This document shows positions 1 through 13,640 of a DNA stretch of 64,000 nucleotides, in pieces. The notes beneath the pieces are model-generated. The model ran no database searches. It was not told where the DNA came from and was given only the letters and a program-made list of their open reading frames with translations. The position numbers were made by a program, and so were the translations under genes. Position 1 is the stretch's first letter, and each line of letters opens with the position of its first letter. The stretch is from assembly GCF_037975245.1 (NCBI RefSeq), contig NC_092568.1, forward strand, positions 23,524,501 to 23,588,500, in the 5' to 3' direction. This stretch comes from Apostichopus japonicus. Lineage: Eukaryota > Echinodermata > Holothuroidea > Aspidochirotida > Stichopodidae.

Positions 1-1348
1 GGACAACAAATCGATCCGCGAGTAGGCCTTATTCAGCGACACATTAGATCGATGGTCTGAAACACTTGAGTCGCAGGTGTTTCATTTATTAGGCAGAATG
101 ACTTGAACATGTTACTAGTGCCCCAGGGAATCACTGTTGCCATGGCTGGGAGGCCAATGACCGTCATGATACTTGTCATAAATCATGAGTTTACATTTAG
201 GTTCGAAATTAATCGTAATACGTGACGTGATAGACGATGAAAGAACAACCGAGTTCCATGTATGAAACATTGTGTGCGGTATACATTTCTATACAAATTT
301 TTACCTATACATTATACCATTAAAGCGGTAAAGCCCCTCCCCCACCCCCCTACCCAGCACTACTTCGTTTGATAGCGTCCTCACTTAATTGCTCCATCCA
401 GTACCAAACGCTAAACAATCCCTTGTGATTCAACATGAAAGGAATATTAGGATTCTGTCATTACTCTGTCCTCTTTTGCATTGAACAATAAGACATATAT
501 ATCATCATGAATAGTCTTAAGGATGGACTCATTTGTTTTTATTAAAGGAGGTGGGTGGGGGAGGGAGCTCTAGGGCGTGATGCAAAGTCTCGAAAAGTAC
601 AATATTTCAAATAAAACATTTGAACCTGCAAATTGAGAAAAGAATTATTTTGCACAAAAAGGAATGAGTTTATATCAGACAAAACAATCTATTTTGATAT
701 CATGTTATTATTGTTGTTGACTTATTTTTTTTTTTCTATTTTTTTTTTTTTTGGACGGAAAATATCACTGGAGAAATAGCCAATCAATAGATCTATTCTT
801 AATCGTTTGCGTCTATATTTATATTTTCTGACAAGTTTGACGATAACGTGACGCCGCTGTAATCTCCTTAAGGGCACTTCAAAAACATGATTGACAGCCG
901 TAGAACATGCTCGGAGTTGACAAATTTATTTCCATAGTTCAGCAAAGTATGTGATTGACATTGAGGCGTAAGATATAGTATAAGTATAGTTTTCTATGTT
1001 TTTAGACCTAGATCTTGATCTAGGTTCAGTGGCATGCTGCTTGTGAACTTGTTCAGTTAAAACCAAATTGGATTAGTATTACGACATTGCATGTGGTACA
1101 CACAGTAACCTTACGCCTTCATGCCTCCCGGATATGTAAGAGTGAACAATCTACCAATCGGTAAGAAAACCTGAAGAATTTGTCAAGTTTGTATGACGCT
1201 GAGTAAGTAATGTCTACATTTTACGAAAATATAAAAAGATAAAAAGAACCGTACATATGCCGCATGCTGTTAATAGCAAATAATCTAGTGGTACAGAACG
1301 TGTAAACGCATGCAGCTAGTGGTCGGTTTTCTCCAACCCTACCCCGCC
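1..1348. other. intergenic, no gene seen
   Basis: AT-rich sequence with short poly-T runs near 725-750. I see no coding region, RNA gene or clear repeat structure here. Confidence 0.5.
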
Positions 1349-2006
1349 CCCTTACCGAAATCCCAGATCTGGGCCAGATATAAAAATCCAGATCTGGCCC
1401 AGATCTGGAATTTCAATCTGGGCCAGATCTGCTCCAGATCTGGAATTTATATCTGGCCAGATAAAAAATTGGGCAGATATAACTTGAAATAAAATAAAGT
1501 TTCATATGGCCCATATAAAATTTTATCTATTTAAATTTTATTGCATCCATATCTGGGCCAGATAAAACTTTATCTGGTTGATATAAAGAAAATCCAGATA
1601 AACTTATATATGGCCCATATAAAATTGTATTTGGTTGAAGTTTATGGCTTCCATATCTGGGCCATGTAAAACTTTATCTGGTTGATATAAAGAAAATCCA
1701 GATAAACTTTTATATGGCCCATAATTGTTTTATCTGGCTCAATGTTTTTGCCATCCATATCTGGGCCAGATAAAACTTTATCTGGTTGATATAAAGAAAA
1801 TCCAGATAAACTGTTATATGGCCCATATAAAATGTTATCTGGCTCAATGTTTTGCCATCCATATCTGGGCCAGATTCAACTTTATCTGGCTGATATAAAG
1901 GAAATCCAGATAATCCAGTTATATCTGGCTTTATATGGCCAAATAAAACTTTATCTGGTCAGATTAAACCAGATATAAAGCCATATTTCTGGGATTTCGG
2001 TAAGGG
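1349..2006. mobile_element. MITE-like element with 19-bp terminal inverted repeats and internal repeats
   Basis: The left end CCCTTACCGAAATCCCAGA (1349-1367) is matched exactly in inverse orientation at 1988-2006. The interior consists of short palindromic words (CCAGATCTGG, GGCCAGATA) and about four tandem copies of a roughly 104-bp unit starting near 1545, 1650, 1752 and 1857. There is no coding capacity; the 60-residue frame at 1310-1492 is incidental. The structure fits a non-autonomous DNA transposon. The flanks are C-rich, so I could not define a target-site duplication or assign a superfamily. Confidence 0.75.
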
Positions 2007-3337
2007 CCCCCATCCACCCCGTAATCCCAACTCTCGTTTCTTTTCAAAACAACCTTATTTAGTCAGAAACTGTAGAAAACAAATTAATAAATATAATCTG
2101 CCAATGCATCAATCTATAAATACAAACATGTTTATTGCATTAAAGAGAGAACAGCCTTTCTCTTTATCTTAATTCCTTCTTATAGGCTTGACTTGTAAGC
2201 CATTTTAAGCTTGACTTATTCCAACAACAAAAACTTTGATAGTTTTGAAGGAAATTCAGTGATATGAATAACGTATGAGAATGTATAGAATATCATATCC
2301 CTGTCGATTTCCATGGTACTCATCAAACAATAAAACGCTTGGCTGTGTAAAATAAATTTGAGAGTGTGAATGATGATGATCCCTCTTTCGAGAAGTATTT
2401 TATCAGACTTTTCCTCAAAGTGAATTTTCTCGCAAATTTACCTCTGGCGTAAGTCGTCGTGGTCCAGGTTTGGGCCGGGGGCAATTATATCACCGCCCCA
2501 CCCCCTCTGTCACGCTCTTTATATTCTTTAAATAACTCATATGTTACGAAAACGAGAATATACTTTCCTTCATGCTGTATACATTTCCCCGAGACCATCC
2601 ATATTTCCCGTCAGGACTCGCTCGTCTTAGAGAGGAACCGACATCAAATTGCCATTTAATGATAAGAGTGAATGATTAGAGGGACAATAAAGTCCCCACC
2701 AAGGACGCTATTCAAAAATCATCTTCCTTTATCAGAAATCCTCACTTTATTAATCATTCGATCTGTTTCTCTTTCAAATCAATCAAAGAGGAGTAAAATG
2801 TTACTCTCTCTCTATCTCTCTGATATACAGAAATTTCTTCTAAGTATTTAAGGATTTAGCCTGACTTATGTATCACTGTTGGTTTTTTCCTTAAACATAA
2901 AAAGAAAATCATCTAGTTATCAGGCCGACTACTTATTGTGGTGTTCATTATATCTACGCTTGTATGTCGTTATGGTGTGAAATGGTCTTTGAACAGACTG
3001 CTGGCATTAAATCTTAGCTGATATTATTCTTTTTGTGATTTATCTTGCAAAAGACACAAAGAAAATGATATATATGTATTTATAACGTTAATGACTTTTT
3101 GAAAGCATAATGAAAAGTGTTACAAATAATTGTTAATTAATCGACTAGAAGGTTAGTGTCTGAAAGGGAATACATTTCTGTTGCAACTTGGAATATGTTA
3201 CTTTCATTTCTCTTTTAATTATTCATATTTCATTAACTGAATCACTGACTTCACTATATATATATATATTTTTATTTTTATCTTTTGCCCTTTTTTCAGC
3301 CCAAGGTAGACAGTTTATATCAATCAAGTTCCACATA
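2007..3337. other. intergenic, no gene seen
   Basis: AT-rich sequence with a short (TC)n stretch near 2803-2822 and no convincing coding region. Confidence 0.5.

Positions 3338-3413
<76 letters not shown>
3338..3413. repeat. (TA)n microsatellite
   Basis: An uninterrupted TA dinucleotide run. It creates the spurious IYIYIY reading frames on both strands. Confidence 0.95.
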
Positions 3414-3415
<2 letters not shown>

Positions 3416-3605
3416 AAAGACGAGTTTGACGGTCGTCGTATACCCAAAAATTTATTACAATTTTCGATTTGAAATTGAGTTTACTTCTTTTGGTGTTTTT
3501 ATCATTATTGGCAAATGACGTAGCGTCAATTCCCATCGTGTCTTCAGTTACTGAAATGCCGATCATATTCCAATAGAAGCAATAAAAGTGGAGTAATCTT
3601 TAAAG

Positions 3606-3680
3606 CAGGGCTTCCTAACTCGGGCGCATGAACCCCCAGGGGGTGCATGAGTCCATCACAGGGGGTTCGTGAGACGTTTC
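3606..3680. mobile_element. possible hAT-type transposon end
   Basis: CAGGGCTTCCTAACTCGGG followed by short G- and C-rich inverted words resembles the CAGGG-type termini of hAT elements. The matching right end was not found, so this is probably a fragment. Confidence 0.3.
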
Positions 3681-3823
3681 TGAAAGTCAAAACTAGAGTA
3701 CTTTTTGTTGAATTAAAACGTGATATATCATATAACTTTAGTAATGTACAACGGTCGTACCTATCGACACACTCTTTTCGCGTTCCATACGTATATGTTG
3801 CCATAGTAAGTACATGTACCGTG

Positions 3824-4732
3824 CGCGAAATTATTTTTCCCACTTCGACGCGGCCACATGGGCGTGGCTTATGAAATACGTCACAGGCCGGCAAGTTTGT
3901 GACTTCGACTTCGAGCTCTTACGTATAGCTCTTTAATAATATACTCAGCTAATATACTCAGGCCTAATATACTCAGACCTAAGACATGACTTCATGAGAT
4001 CCATGATGATGTGCGTCTGCTCCTCCCAGTCAATCGGGTCTTATGGAGCTCTTGAGGTAAATTCCATCACAAAATCAAACTGTGTTTGTTTATTAGATGT
4101 GTTATGAACCTCCCGTGTCTGGAAAAGTTTGGAAAAGAACCCCCCGTGACAGCAGGGTCTGGAAAAGTTATAAATGAACCTCCCGTGGTATTGATTATTA
4201 CACTTCATATTACACCAGGTAGGCCCACTGACCTTTCAATGCTAAAAACCTACAAAGATTCATGTATTGTATTGTGCCCCATATTGTTTTATCCATCATT
4301 CTAAATTATTTGTTCATTTATAAATGAACCCCCTTTTAAACGGCAGTAAGGAGCCTACGTGCTTTCATCATTAGTTTACGTACGCTACTGGGTATTGTTA
4401 CGGACTTGAAATATTCTGCCCATTTTATTAAGCAGTTGTCACTTGCGTCTGTATTAACTATAACCAGGGAGCTGTTACTGTTAGAGTAGCAGCTCCCTGC
4501 TATAACTATGCCTAAATAGCAATGTCCCTCTGTACTATACTATTTATTATACTGGTACGTGTACTAGAATCCCTGACATGTAACTTAATTGAGAACTTTC
4601 AGCACCCAAACAAACACCCGAGAGATATCACTGCATAGTCTGTGACGTGGACCAATAAGCCGTAACAACGACCGATAGTCCACGCCCATTATGCTAATGT
4701 AGCCGCGTCGAAGTGGGAAAAATAATTTCGCG
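3824..4732. mobile_element. inverted-repeat block, probable non-autonomous transposon
   Basis: A 31-bp sequence at 3824-3854 is repeated exactly in inverse orientation at 4702-4732, and similarity continues inward with small gaps on both sides (the GGGCGTGG word next to each arm). The interior has three copies of TAATATACTCAG near 3940-3980 and two CTCCCGTG/GGAAAAG words near 4110-4190. No coding region. The element type is unknown; a hAT-like MITE has inserted just beside the right arm. Confidence 0.6.
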
Positions 4733-4743
4733 TACCGTGCATG

Positions 4744-5185
4744 CAAGGGTTGAAATAAGCGGGCGTCCAGGCGCTATTCGCGCCCGCAAGCACTAAAATA
4801 GCGCCCCTGGACATGAAAATACAATACGCACGGGCGCTTCTTTGTCGGCAAATAAGCGCCCGCATACTCCTGTAAATATCAGCCTTATCATGAACTGCAC
4901 AGAAGCCTGAAACTACATTGTATGCTAGTGCTATATAGTAACTGCTAGCGATTTGATAAATCACTGATCGATCGAGTGCATGCACAATAGCACTGGTGCA
5001 CATGGTTTATATATCGCAAAACACCTGTTCTGATACGTACGTACATGCCGTACTTGAATTTTGTCTCTCCTTTTTAGCTCCTGGTAGTGAGAAAATAGCT
5101 CCTGGTCCTACTGAAATTGCCGCGAACCAGGAGCCACTTTTTTAGAAAGTGGCTCCTGGTCCACCAATCCTTATTTCAACCCTTG
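4744..5185. mobile_element. hAT-type MITE
   Basis: Terminal inverted repeats CAAGGGTTGAAATAAG (left) and CTTATTTCAACCCTTG (right) are exact. They are flanked by an 8-bp target-site duplication with one mismatch: CGTGCATG at 4736-4743 and CGTACATG at 5186-5193. The 8-bp duplication and CA-rich tips are hAT hallmarks. The interior holds repeated GCTCCTGGT words and no transposase. Confidence 0.85.
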
Positions 5186-5193
5186 CGTACATG

Positions 5194-6763
5194 TGATAAA
5201 TAGCTGAATTATGCAACAGACACAAGCCGCATGACTTTGGTGAAGTTGGTGTACGCATGACAGTATGTCGTGAAGATAAAGAGCTCAGAAAGTAACTGAA
5301 AGGTTGGCCAAAGTAATTATTATTATTTTGGAAATTCCAGATGACCTCCATTTTGCCCGACACAAAGCAAAGTTAGCATAAATTCATGCTTGAAAATTGT
5401 TGCTGAGTGACAACATGTAATCACTGGCCTGCTTTAACATGATATTCCAGTTCAATATTACACTTAATATATATTCAATATATATTCAGTGTGTAATATG
5501 TATATTCAATATTACACTTTTACGAAGCAATGTTATGCGTATTATAGTATAATATTGACTCAGATCGTGTCTCGAAAAGTTGGGGTTCCATCAGGATAGG
5601 ACGTGTCAGTTGAAATCGTCTATCTATGCTCTAACGGTCTTGGGAAGTGACGAGTTTAGTGTGTAAGTAAAGGGAGCATTAATGGTGAGACGACACATAT
5701 AATGACATAATAGCTCATAACCAAAGAAGTTTAAATATATAATCTTTTCCTCCAGGATTGGTACATATTTGCTTGCAACCATATTATAAATGTTTTACTG
5801 TTGTTTTTAGACTGATTTGACCTTTGAAAATAAGATCATTCGGCTTTTTCTAAAATTCTGATATATTTTCTTGGCTCTTGTGTTTTCCTACTTGTCTGCA
5901 TACAGTGTACTGTTGTTTCCGAAAATAAATGCCATTTTATGTCTAACTTTGTACAAAGCCCAACATTTTTGTAGCGAATTATACATTCAAAGTATATGCA
6001 ATATGTTCAACTTTGATACCATCATAAAAAGTGTAACTTCTTTGTTGGGGGATATTCAGTAGGCCTAAATCTGATGGCATCTTGTGTACGTTAGTAGCTG
6101 AATTCTTTCACAAATATATATTTTTTGTGCTGATTACAGTTTGGGCCTCATTTGGTAATTTTTTTCAAGTGATTTGGCTTTCAAAGCTTGCGACGATCTA
6201 CCAACCTTGAGTACCATAACTGTATGCTATCCTGCAGATCGCAGTCAATAGCACTGTAGCTGTTAATTGTCATAACAACCAAAATAAGAATGAACATCAC
6301 ATAAGACATACGCACGTCAGTTGTCATCCATTGGCTACTGCGGAAAACTGCTTCGCAAATAACCGTATGCAGTGTTTTCTTATCAATGGGCTACTTCAGT
6401 GATTCTTATCACATAATTTATACTTAGTCTTGTGCTGCAACCTCTATACTTTGCCACTGAACGTCAATTAGTAGCCTACTAGGAACGTAAATTACTAATG
6501 CACATCAAACGGCGACCTAAGCCGAGTTTGTCTTCAGTAGCCCAAAGGCTTGACTATCGGAATTCGCATGCAAAGATAGATCGTGTGGAATGGTTAGCCT
6601 ATATTTGACCTCATTTATCACACCGTAAAAGGGGGCATGAAAATGGCATGCCTGCGGTTATCCGATGTGTTTATCTTCAGACATCACGTTCTGCACATTA
6701 ACCGCAGAAGCTGCGTTAGAATAGCAAAATCGAAAGAGATCGAACAATGCAGTCTGAGAAGCG
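5194..6763. other. intergenic, no gene seen
   Basis: AT-rich. A small inverted cluster of AATATTACACTT and TATATTCA words lies at about 5452-5520. No supportable coding region. Confidence 0.45.
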
Positions 6764-6769
6764 TTCGAC

Positions 6770-7240
6770 TATGGCAAGCCATGTGGGACAAACACTGCAT
6801 ACTATATCCGCGTATTAATTCGAATATATACGCGTATTAATTCGAAAATACATGTGTTGTAGCCTACATGTGTAAAGTTTCGCTTTTTGAAGCGATCTCG
6901 CGAGCCCGCCAAAACATTTATCGTTGGTATATGTACACAGCAAGAGCGGAAATGTTTTTTCGTGTATATTCTAATTAATCCGTGCATATATTGGATTTAA
7001 TCCCCATATGTATTTTATTTAATACGTGTATATATTCGAATTAATACGTGTATATATTCGAATTAATACGTGTATATATTCGAATTAATACGTGTATATA
7101 TTCGAATTAATACGCGGATATATTTAAGCCATATGATTGGCTAATAATATATACGCGTATATATTCCAATTAATACGCGTATAAATTCCAATTAATACGC
7201 GGATATATTATGCAGTGTTTGTCCCACATGGCTTGCCATA
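6770..7240. mobile_element. non-autonomous DNA transposon with 6-bp target duplication
   Basis: Near-perfect terminal inverted repeats of about 70 bp begin TATGGCAAGCCATGTGGGAC and end with its complement. TTCGAC at 6764-6769 is repeated at 7241-7246, giving a 6-bp target-site duplication. The interior has four to five tandem copies of a 22-bp unit (TACGTGTATATATTCGAATT) at about 7018-7110 and related ACGCG/AATTAAT words. No transposase. A 6-bp duplication is unusual; IS3EU and Dada elements are among the few known families near that length, but I cannot assign it. Confidence 0.85.
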
Positions 7241-7246
7241 TTCGAC

Positions 7247-8173
7247 TGGTCTAAACGTCATAAAAACCTTACAATTCAAGACGGCCAAAAGTGACGCAAT
7301 CTACGTCACACAGAAAGATGGCGTCAGGTCACACACAAATTGTCGATAGGGTACAATACCCCATCCCTTCTACTGTATGTACGGAAGAGATTATGAACTG
7401 AAGTTCGCTTAAATATATTATCATTTGTGGCTATGCTTTCGAAGTAATCTTTTTAAACTTAGTGATCAATATTTGATTTCACTTGAACAAAATTACATGA
7501 CATTACAAATATCTGATAACAAAAAGGGAAAAAAATGAATAATGAACGCTTTAAGTTGCCAAAGCTTCTCTTCCAAAAAGACGACCCAATACAGTTGTGA
7601 AGAGCGTAATAACATTGACGCGTAACGAAAAATTAAAAGATAAACAACAAAAACTACAGCACAGAGTGCAATCCATGGAGTAATTGCAGATCTCATCTCC
7701 TCTATGACCTAACCACTAATGTTGTTTCATGCAATTCATCTAATTTGGGCCAATTTCACCTCTGACCTACATTAGTCCTTTCCAGCCTAACCCTCAACAT
7801 CCAAAAAAGAATATTGTAGTATTTTGTCTCATCGTTCTCTATATGTTGACAACTTATAGTAGAAAATGGCTAAAAACCAATCTTTAGGTTTTTGACCTTA
7901 GACCTCTGACGTTGTACTTATGACGTCATCAGTCACGTAGGCACAAGGCTATGTGGCCAGGTACCCACCCACTAATTGTGAACTTGATCGGACTTAAGGT
8001 GTAGGAGGAGGTCGCAACACACATTTTCGCACAATTTAGGCGAAATTGACCTTTGTCCTCGATCCTCGACACTAAAATCTACACTATTTTAAAATTTGTC
8101 TCATCATCCTCTACGTATCTTGTGGTTTAATCACTTTTCCAACATACTGACAAGCAGAGTGGCTAAACAAGAT
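7247..8173. other. intergenic, no gene seen
   Basis: No gene or repeat structure recognised. A few words recur between about 7740 and 8110 (GACCT, CCTCTACGT), suggesting old repeat debris. Confidence 0.4.
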
Positions 8174-8180
8174 TTTTGGC

Positions 8181-8632
8181 CAAGGGCGGCGGAACCGGAG
8201 GCGCGTGCCCCCCCCCCACTTTTCCTCAGGGTTAAAAATGTGCCTTTTTTCTACATAAAAATTGAGGTGTCTCAAGTTAGCAAGAGGCCAGGGAACCAGA
8301 ATGAACACTCGGGAAGGGCCGTTTCCGGCCATCTGAGGGGTTTGTAAAACCAAAGATTTTCTTGTACGCTCCGCGCCAACCGATGGTGGCGCTCCGCTCA
8401 GAATGTCGTGCATACAACTTTGGATATTGCAGTGCTAGTATGCATTTTTCCATGAAAGGGAGGGGGGGGGGGCGTTGATGGAGTGATGTGTATACGCGAA
8501 AAAGATAATACAATTAGAGTTATAAAGGTTACTAAATATAAGACTACATCAGTCCAATTGAATTTCTGCAAAGTGCCCTTTGATGTCGGTGCCCCCCCCC
8601 CCCCCAGATTAAAAGTGCTTCCGCCGCCCTTG
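8181..8632. mobile_element. hAT-type MITE, same family as the 18.3-19.8 kb elements
   Basis: Ends CAAGGGCGGCGGAA and TTCCGCCGCCCTTG are inverse complements. The flanks TTTTGGC (8174-8180) and TTTTGGCT (8633-8640) look like an 8-bp target duplication that lost one base on the left. The interior segment near 8306-8400 (CGGGAAGGGCC, GTACGCTCCGCGCCAACCGA) is closely repeated at 19628-19720 and more weakly near 19350, linking the three elements. Long poly-G/C runs lie inside. No transposase. Confidence 0.8.
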
Positions 8633-8640
8633 TTTTGGCT

Positions 8641-11600
8641 AATTGACCGTTGACCCCTGACCAATATTGACTGCTTAGATATTAATATATAACACATTGC
8701 ATAGGATAGAAACCATAAAAGAACACTGCGGAAGAATAGTATTTTAGTGAATACAAATAGAATCATAGTAGAAAAAGAACAGACTGATAACGGTTAATAC
8801 CAAAAAGGAACATAAACAATCAAGCTAACGGCAACAATCTGGCAATTTAACAGACGAAAGTAATCAAACACATTTTTAGCTAAAGAGCCAAGTTCTGAAA
8901 AAGTCCTAATTACTAGTATTGAACAGTTTCTTCCATTTTAAGAGTATTATGGTATTTGTAGTAAGTCACGATGACCTATAGGTCATGGACCAGTGTAGAA
9001 TATATGTTTATGCATACAGTTAATGTAAGCTTTATCCAACTAACTAACAAACCCTGACATAGTGACACAAATATTGACAGATATGCTGAACTGGTCACAA
9101 ACTTCAAAAACTTCAAAACAAGTCATTTTTTGGACAGATTTGCAATATCTAAGCATGAATATTCAATATTTAATGATATTTTTCACGTTTACATCGTGAC
9201 AAATACACTGGACAGGGCATTCATATCGCTAAAGTTTATATAAGATATATCAATGCTTGCATCCATATATCCATGCAGTGCGTATAGTCAGGTACATAGC
9301 CGTCTAAATGTACGGCTCTTGTCGAGTATAGTCTACACTGCCATCAAGCAGAGCCTGGTTATCAGCCAAGTGTATTTAGGGGCACACGCAAGGAATGGGC
9401 GTCAAGGCCAAGGGGCCTCCATGGGCTTCAAGGCCAAGGGCCATGAACACCTTCAGCTAAGACATAGAAACTTGTTATTTTTGGTTCTGGTAGGGTGGGG
9501 GGGGGGGGGGCGGGAGTTGTGAGTAGCATATTGTGCATTAGGGTGTTAATCCAGCACCCTATAGCTCGTGCACGTTCCTGGGTATAGCCTGTCCTCAGTG
9601 CTCTCTGATTTCAATTGCTCATTCATTCATGATTATTGCCAGACTGATGTATAATGTCTTGGGCCCGGGATAAATGTAGGCTATGATAGATAAGATTGTT
9701 AAAAACACATATAAACTCAAATTTATCACCGACGGATAGACCAAATTGGATTTTTTAATTATTCAATGACTGATATTCATTGTAGGCGAGAAAAATTCAC
9801 CTGGACAGGGGCGCCACTAAGGTAAGACGACTGGGACATGCATGGCGGAAAGGGGGGGGGGGTATTAAATCTTCACCAGAAAAAAGTCTAGAAGTTTGTC
9901 CCATGCAGCACAATTATCTTTCCAATTTCCCGACATAACCCCTAAAACGTCAACTGCCCGGGTTAAATGAACGCATGAAGCAAAAGCACTTTAAACAGTT
10001 GAAAAATGAACTTAATTATATCAGCCTATGCTCACTTTCATAAAACTCATAGTCTGTCGCAATTGGAATTACTATTTTGATATTTTGTCAGCAAGTCGAG
10101 ATTTGGACCACAAATAGAAATCAATTTCGAGATAATTAGAAGATGGTATTTCTGGATGAACCGTCGAAATTTTGGGATACGACTTCGAAATTTATAAAAT
10201 GGGGGAGGGGTATAGTTGAGCTTATCTTCAATGTCATTTTACCTCAGTTCTATGCAATTTCATTTGACTTTAGGTTTGGTGATGCTTTGAATTTCAGCGG
10301 ATTATTTGCGATATATACGAAAAACCTATTCTTTGAAGTTCTAAATGTTGAACATATATATACATTGTAATTTCCCAAAGTATAATATGATCAAATATAA
10401 GCATTAGTGTCACATACAAAGACCTGCAAGTCAATGGTCAATGCGGTTCGTCCTGCTTGACTTACATCCGGGGTTACGATCGTGCGTGTTCTATATGACT
10501 ACTGAAGCCTATACCTAATGGAAGGCGGGAATGTAAAAATCCCAAAAGATTTACAAGTAGCCATAGCGACTGTATCATGCGTATAATTATATACGCGTGA
10601 ATTCAATATCGTATTTATTTCAGCTATATACGCTATGTGGCTGAGCGTATGTATATATGGTGATTGTAAATCATAAAACGAAACGAACTTATTCAAGGTT
10701 GGACAATATATCCTTTATATTCTTTTATTTAAATGTGTTTGGTTGATCAATGAACCGTATAACATTATGAACTTGCTCTTTATTAACCTCTCCTGTGTGA
10801 CGAATTGCAATAACGTCTTATCAGCTCTGAGTTTTTTGCTATGCTATGTATCGTTGTACACGATAAAACGCTATAAATTAGTTGTAAAATTCCGTCCTAT
10901 TTTGGCGAAAAGCCCCCCAAGAAAGGAAGGAAGGATAATTTAAGACTTGTATCGTTTAAATGGGGCTAATTTCATATAATTACATGGCTTGCTTTACAAT
11001 CACCGGACGTAAATTTTTAACCCTTTAAGTTTATACGAAGTTGTAACTTTTTTTTCAAATTTTTGTATTTTAACAATTTGACAAAAATATCCTATCATCT
11101 CTAATATTTACAACAACAAGAAAGAAAAATCTCATTTTTCACTAGGTATTCAATGCCGCGAAAAATTCCTTAACAGTTTACAAGCGAATCAACACTTAAT
11201 CAACAATTCGAAATTAAATATGAAAAAAGTAGTAATAATCACAACCTTGCGTTGAAACCTAACTAAAAATCTAACTTATTGTGTTAATGTGCTTCAGCTT
11301 GCACCATCATAGGTCTAAAATGCTATCTTTTCCTCTCGGGGTGGGGGGGGGGGGGGAGGTGGCTTGGATGTAATCCAACTTTCGACAGCTTTTTAATTTA
11401 ATGCACTCGGGCGATGTATGCCCAAACTCACAGAATCATTTCGATCGATGACGGAAACTCTATCGAAGACAACAAATTTAACGGCAATGTTAGAGATTTA
11501 AGTTTGTGTCATTTCAGGGCGTGAACATTAACTCGATCTCAAATTGCTTAATTGGTGCAAATTCTCGATTTATAGGCGTTTATTCCAATTCCTCACATAA

Positions 11601-11766
11601 CAGTACAATACTGGAATGCAAACCAAAGCACTAAAAGGTTTCTTGGAAGCACCGTATGTGTGAAAACAACTTTTTAGATTGTCTTACTTATATTTATGCC
11701 TATGATCAATATATCTTACTTTCATAACACTAGGCAACTAGAAATGCATGATGTTGACAATATACA
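8641..11766. other. intergenic, no gene seen
   Basis: AT-rich with G homopolymer runs near 9497, 9851 and 11341. CAGGGGCGCCACTAAGG near 9808 resembles a hAT end, but no partner end was found. No supportable coding region. Confidence 0.45.
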
Positions 11767-13278
<1,512 letters not shown>

Positions 13279-13399
13279 ATCTTTATATACATATATATAT
13301 ATATTTATATATATAAATTAATATATATATAAATATAAAATATAAAAAATACATTTATTATATATTTATTATATATTTATATATAATTATAATTATATA

Positions 13400-13640
13400 C
13401 TTTCGTCATTTTATAACTCATAAGGCGAAGGTAGGAATCGAACCCCGAACCTTTCTGTCACAGACCGGAACTCCGTATCACTCGACCACAGTGTGTGAAT
13501 GCGTGTAAACTGGCTTTGTATAACTGTCGAGAGGGCGTGTTACCCAAGTGTTATGATTGTACAGAGTTCACCCCCTGGTGCTATGAATCTGACAATTTAC
13601 ACAGAATTACCACTTTTTATAGGCTAGCAATTTCTGTTTT
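13400..13640 (-). mobile_element. degenerate tRNA/hammerhead element, copy D
   Basis: This is homologous to the 42.5-43.1 kb dimer over most of its length (shared CGAACCCCG, TCACTCGACCACAGTG, GTTACCCAAGTGTTATGATT). On the minus strand there is a perfect B box GGTTCGATTCC (13434-13444) and an A box with one change (TGGTCGAGTGA). The hammerhead region is decayed: the core reads CTTATGA instead of CTGATGA, stem II is imperfect, and the ACCGGTC cleavage segment is replaced by AT-rich sequence. It is predicted to be inactive. Confidence 0.75.

Noticed and set aside
1349-2006. Target-site duplication of the palindromic MITE
   Set aside because: Flanks are C-rich low-complexity sequence; no unambiguous duplication.
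3188-3566. Frames with IYIYIY stretches on both strands
   Set aside because: TA microsatellite artefacts.
7018-7110. CRISPR-like regular repeats
   Set aside because: Contiguous tandem repeats without unique spacers, inside a eukaryotic transposon.
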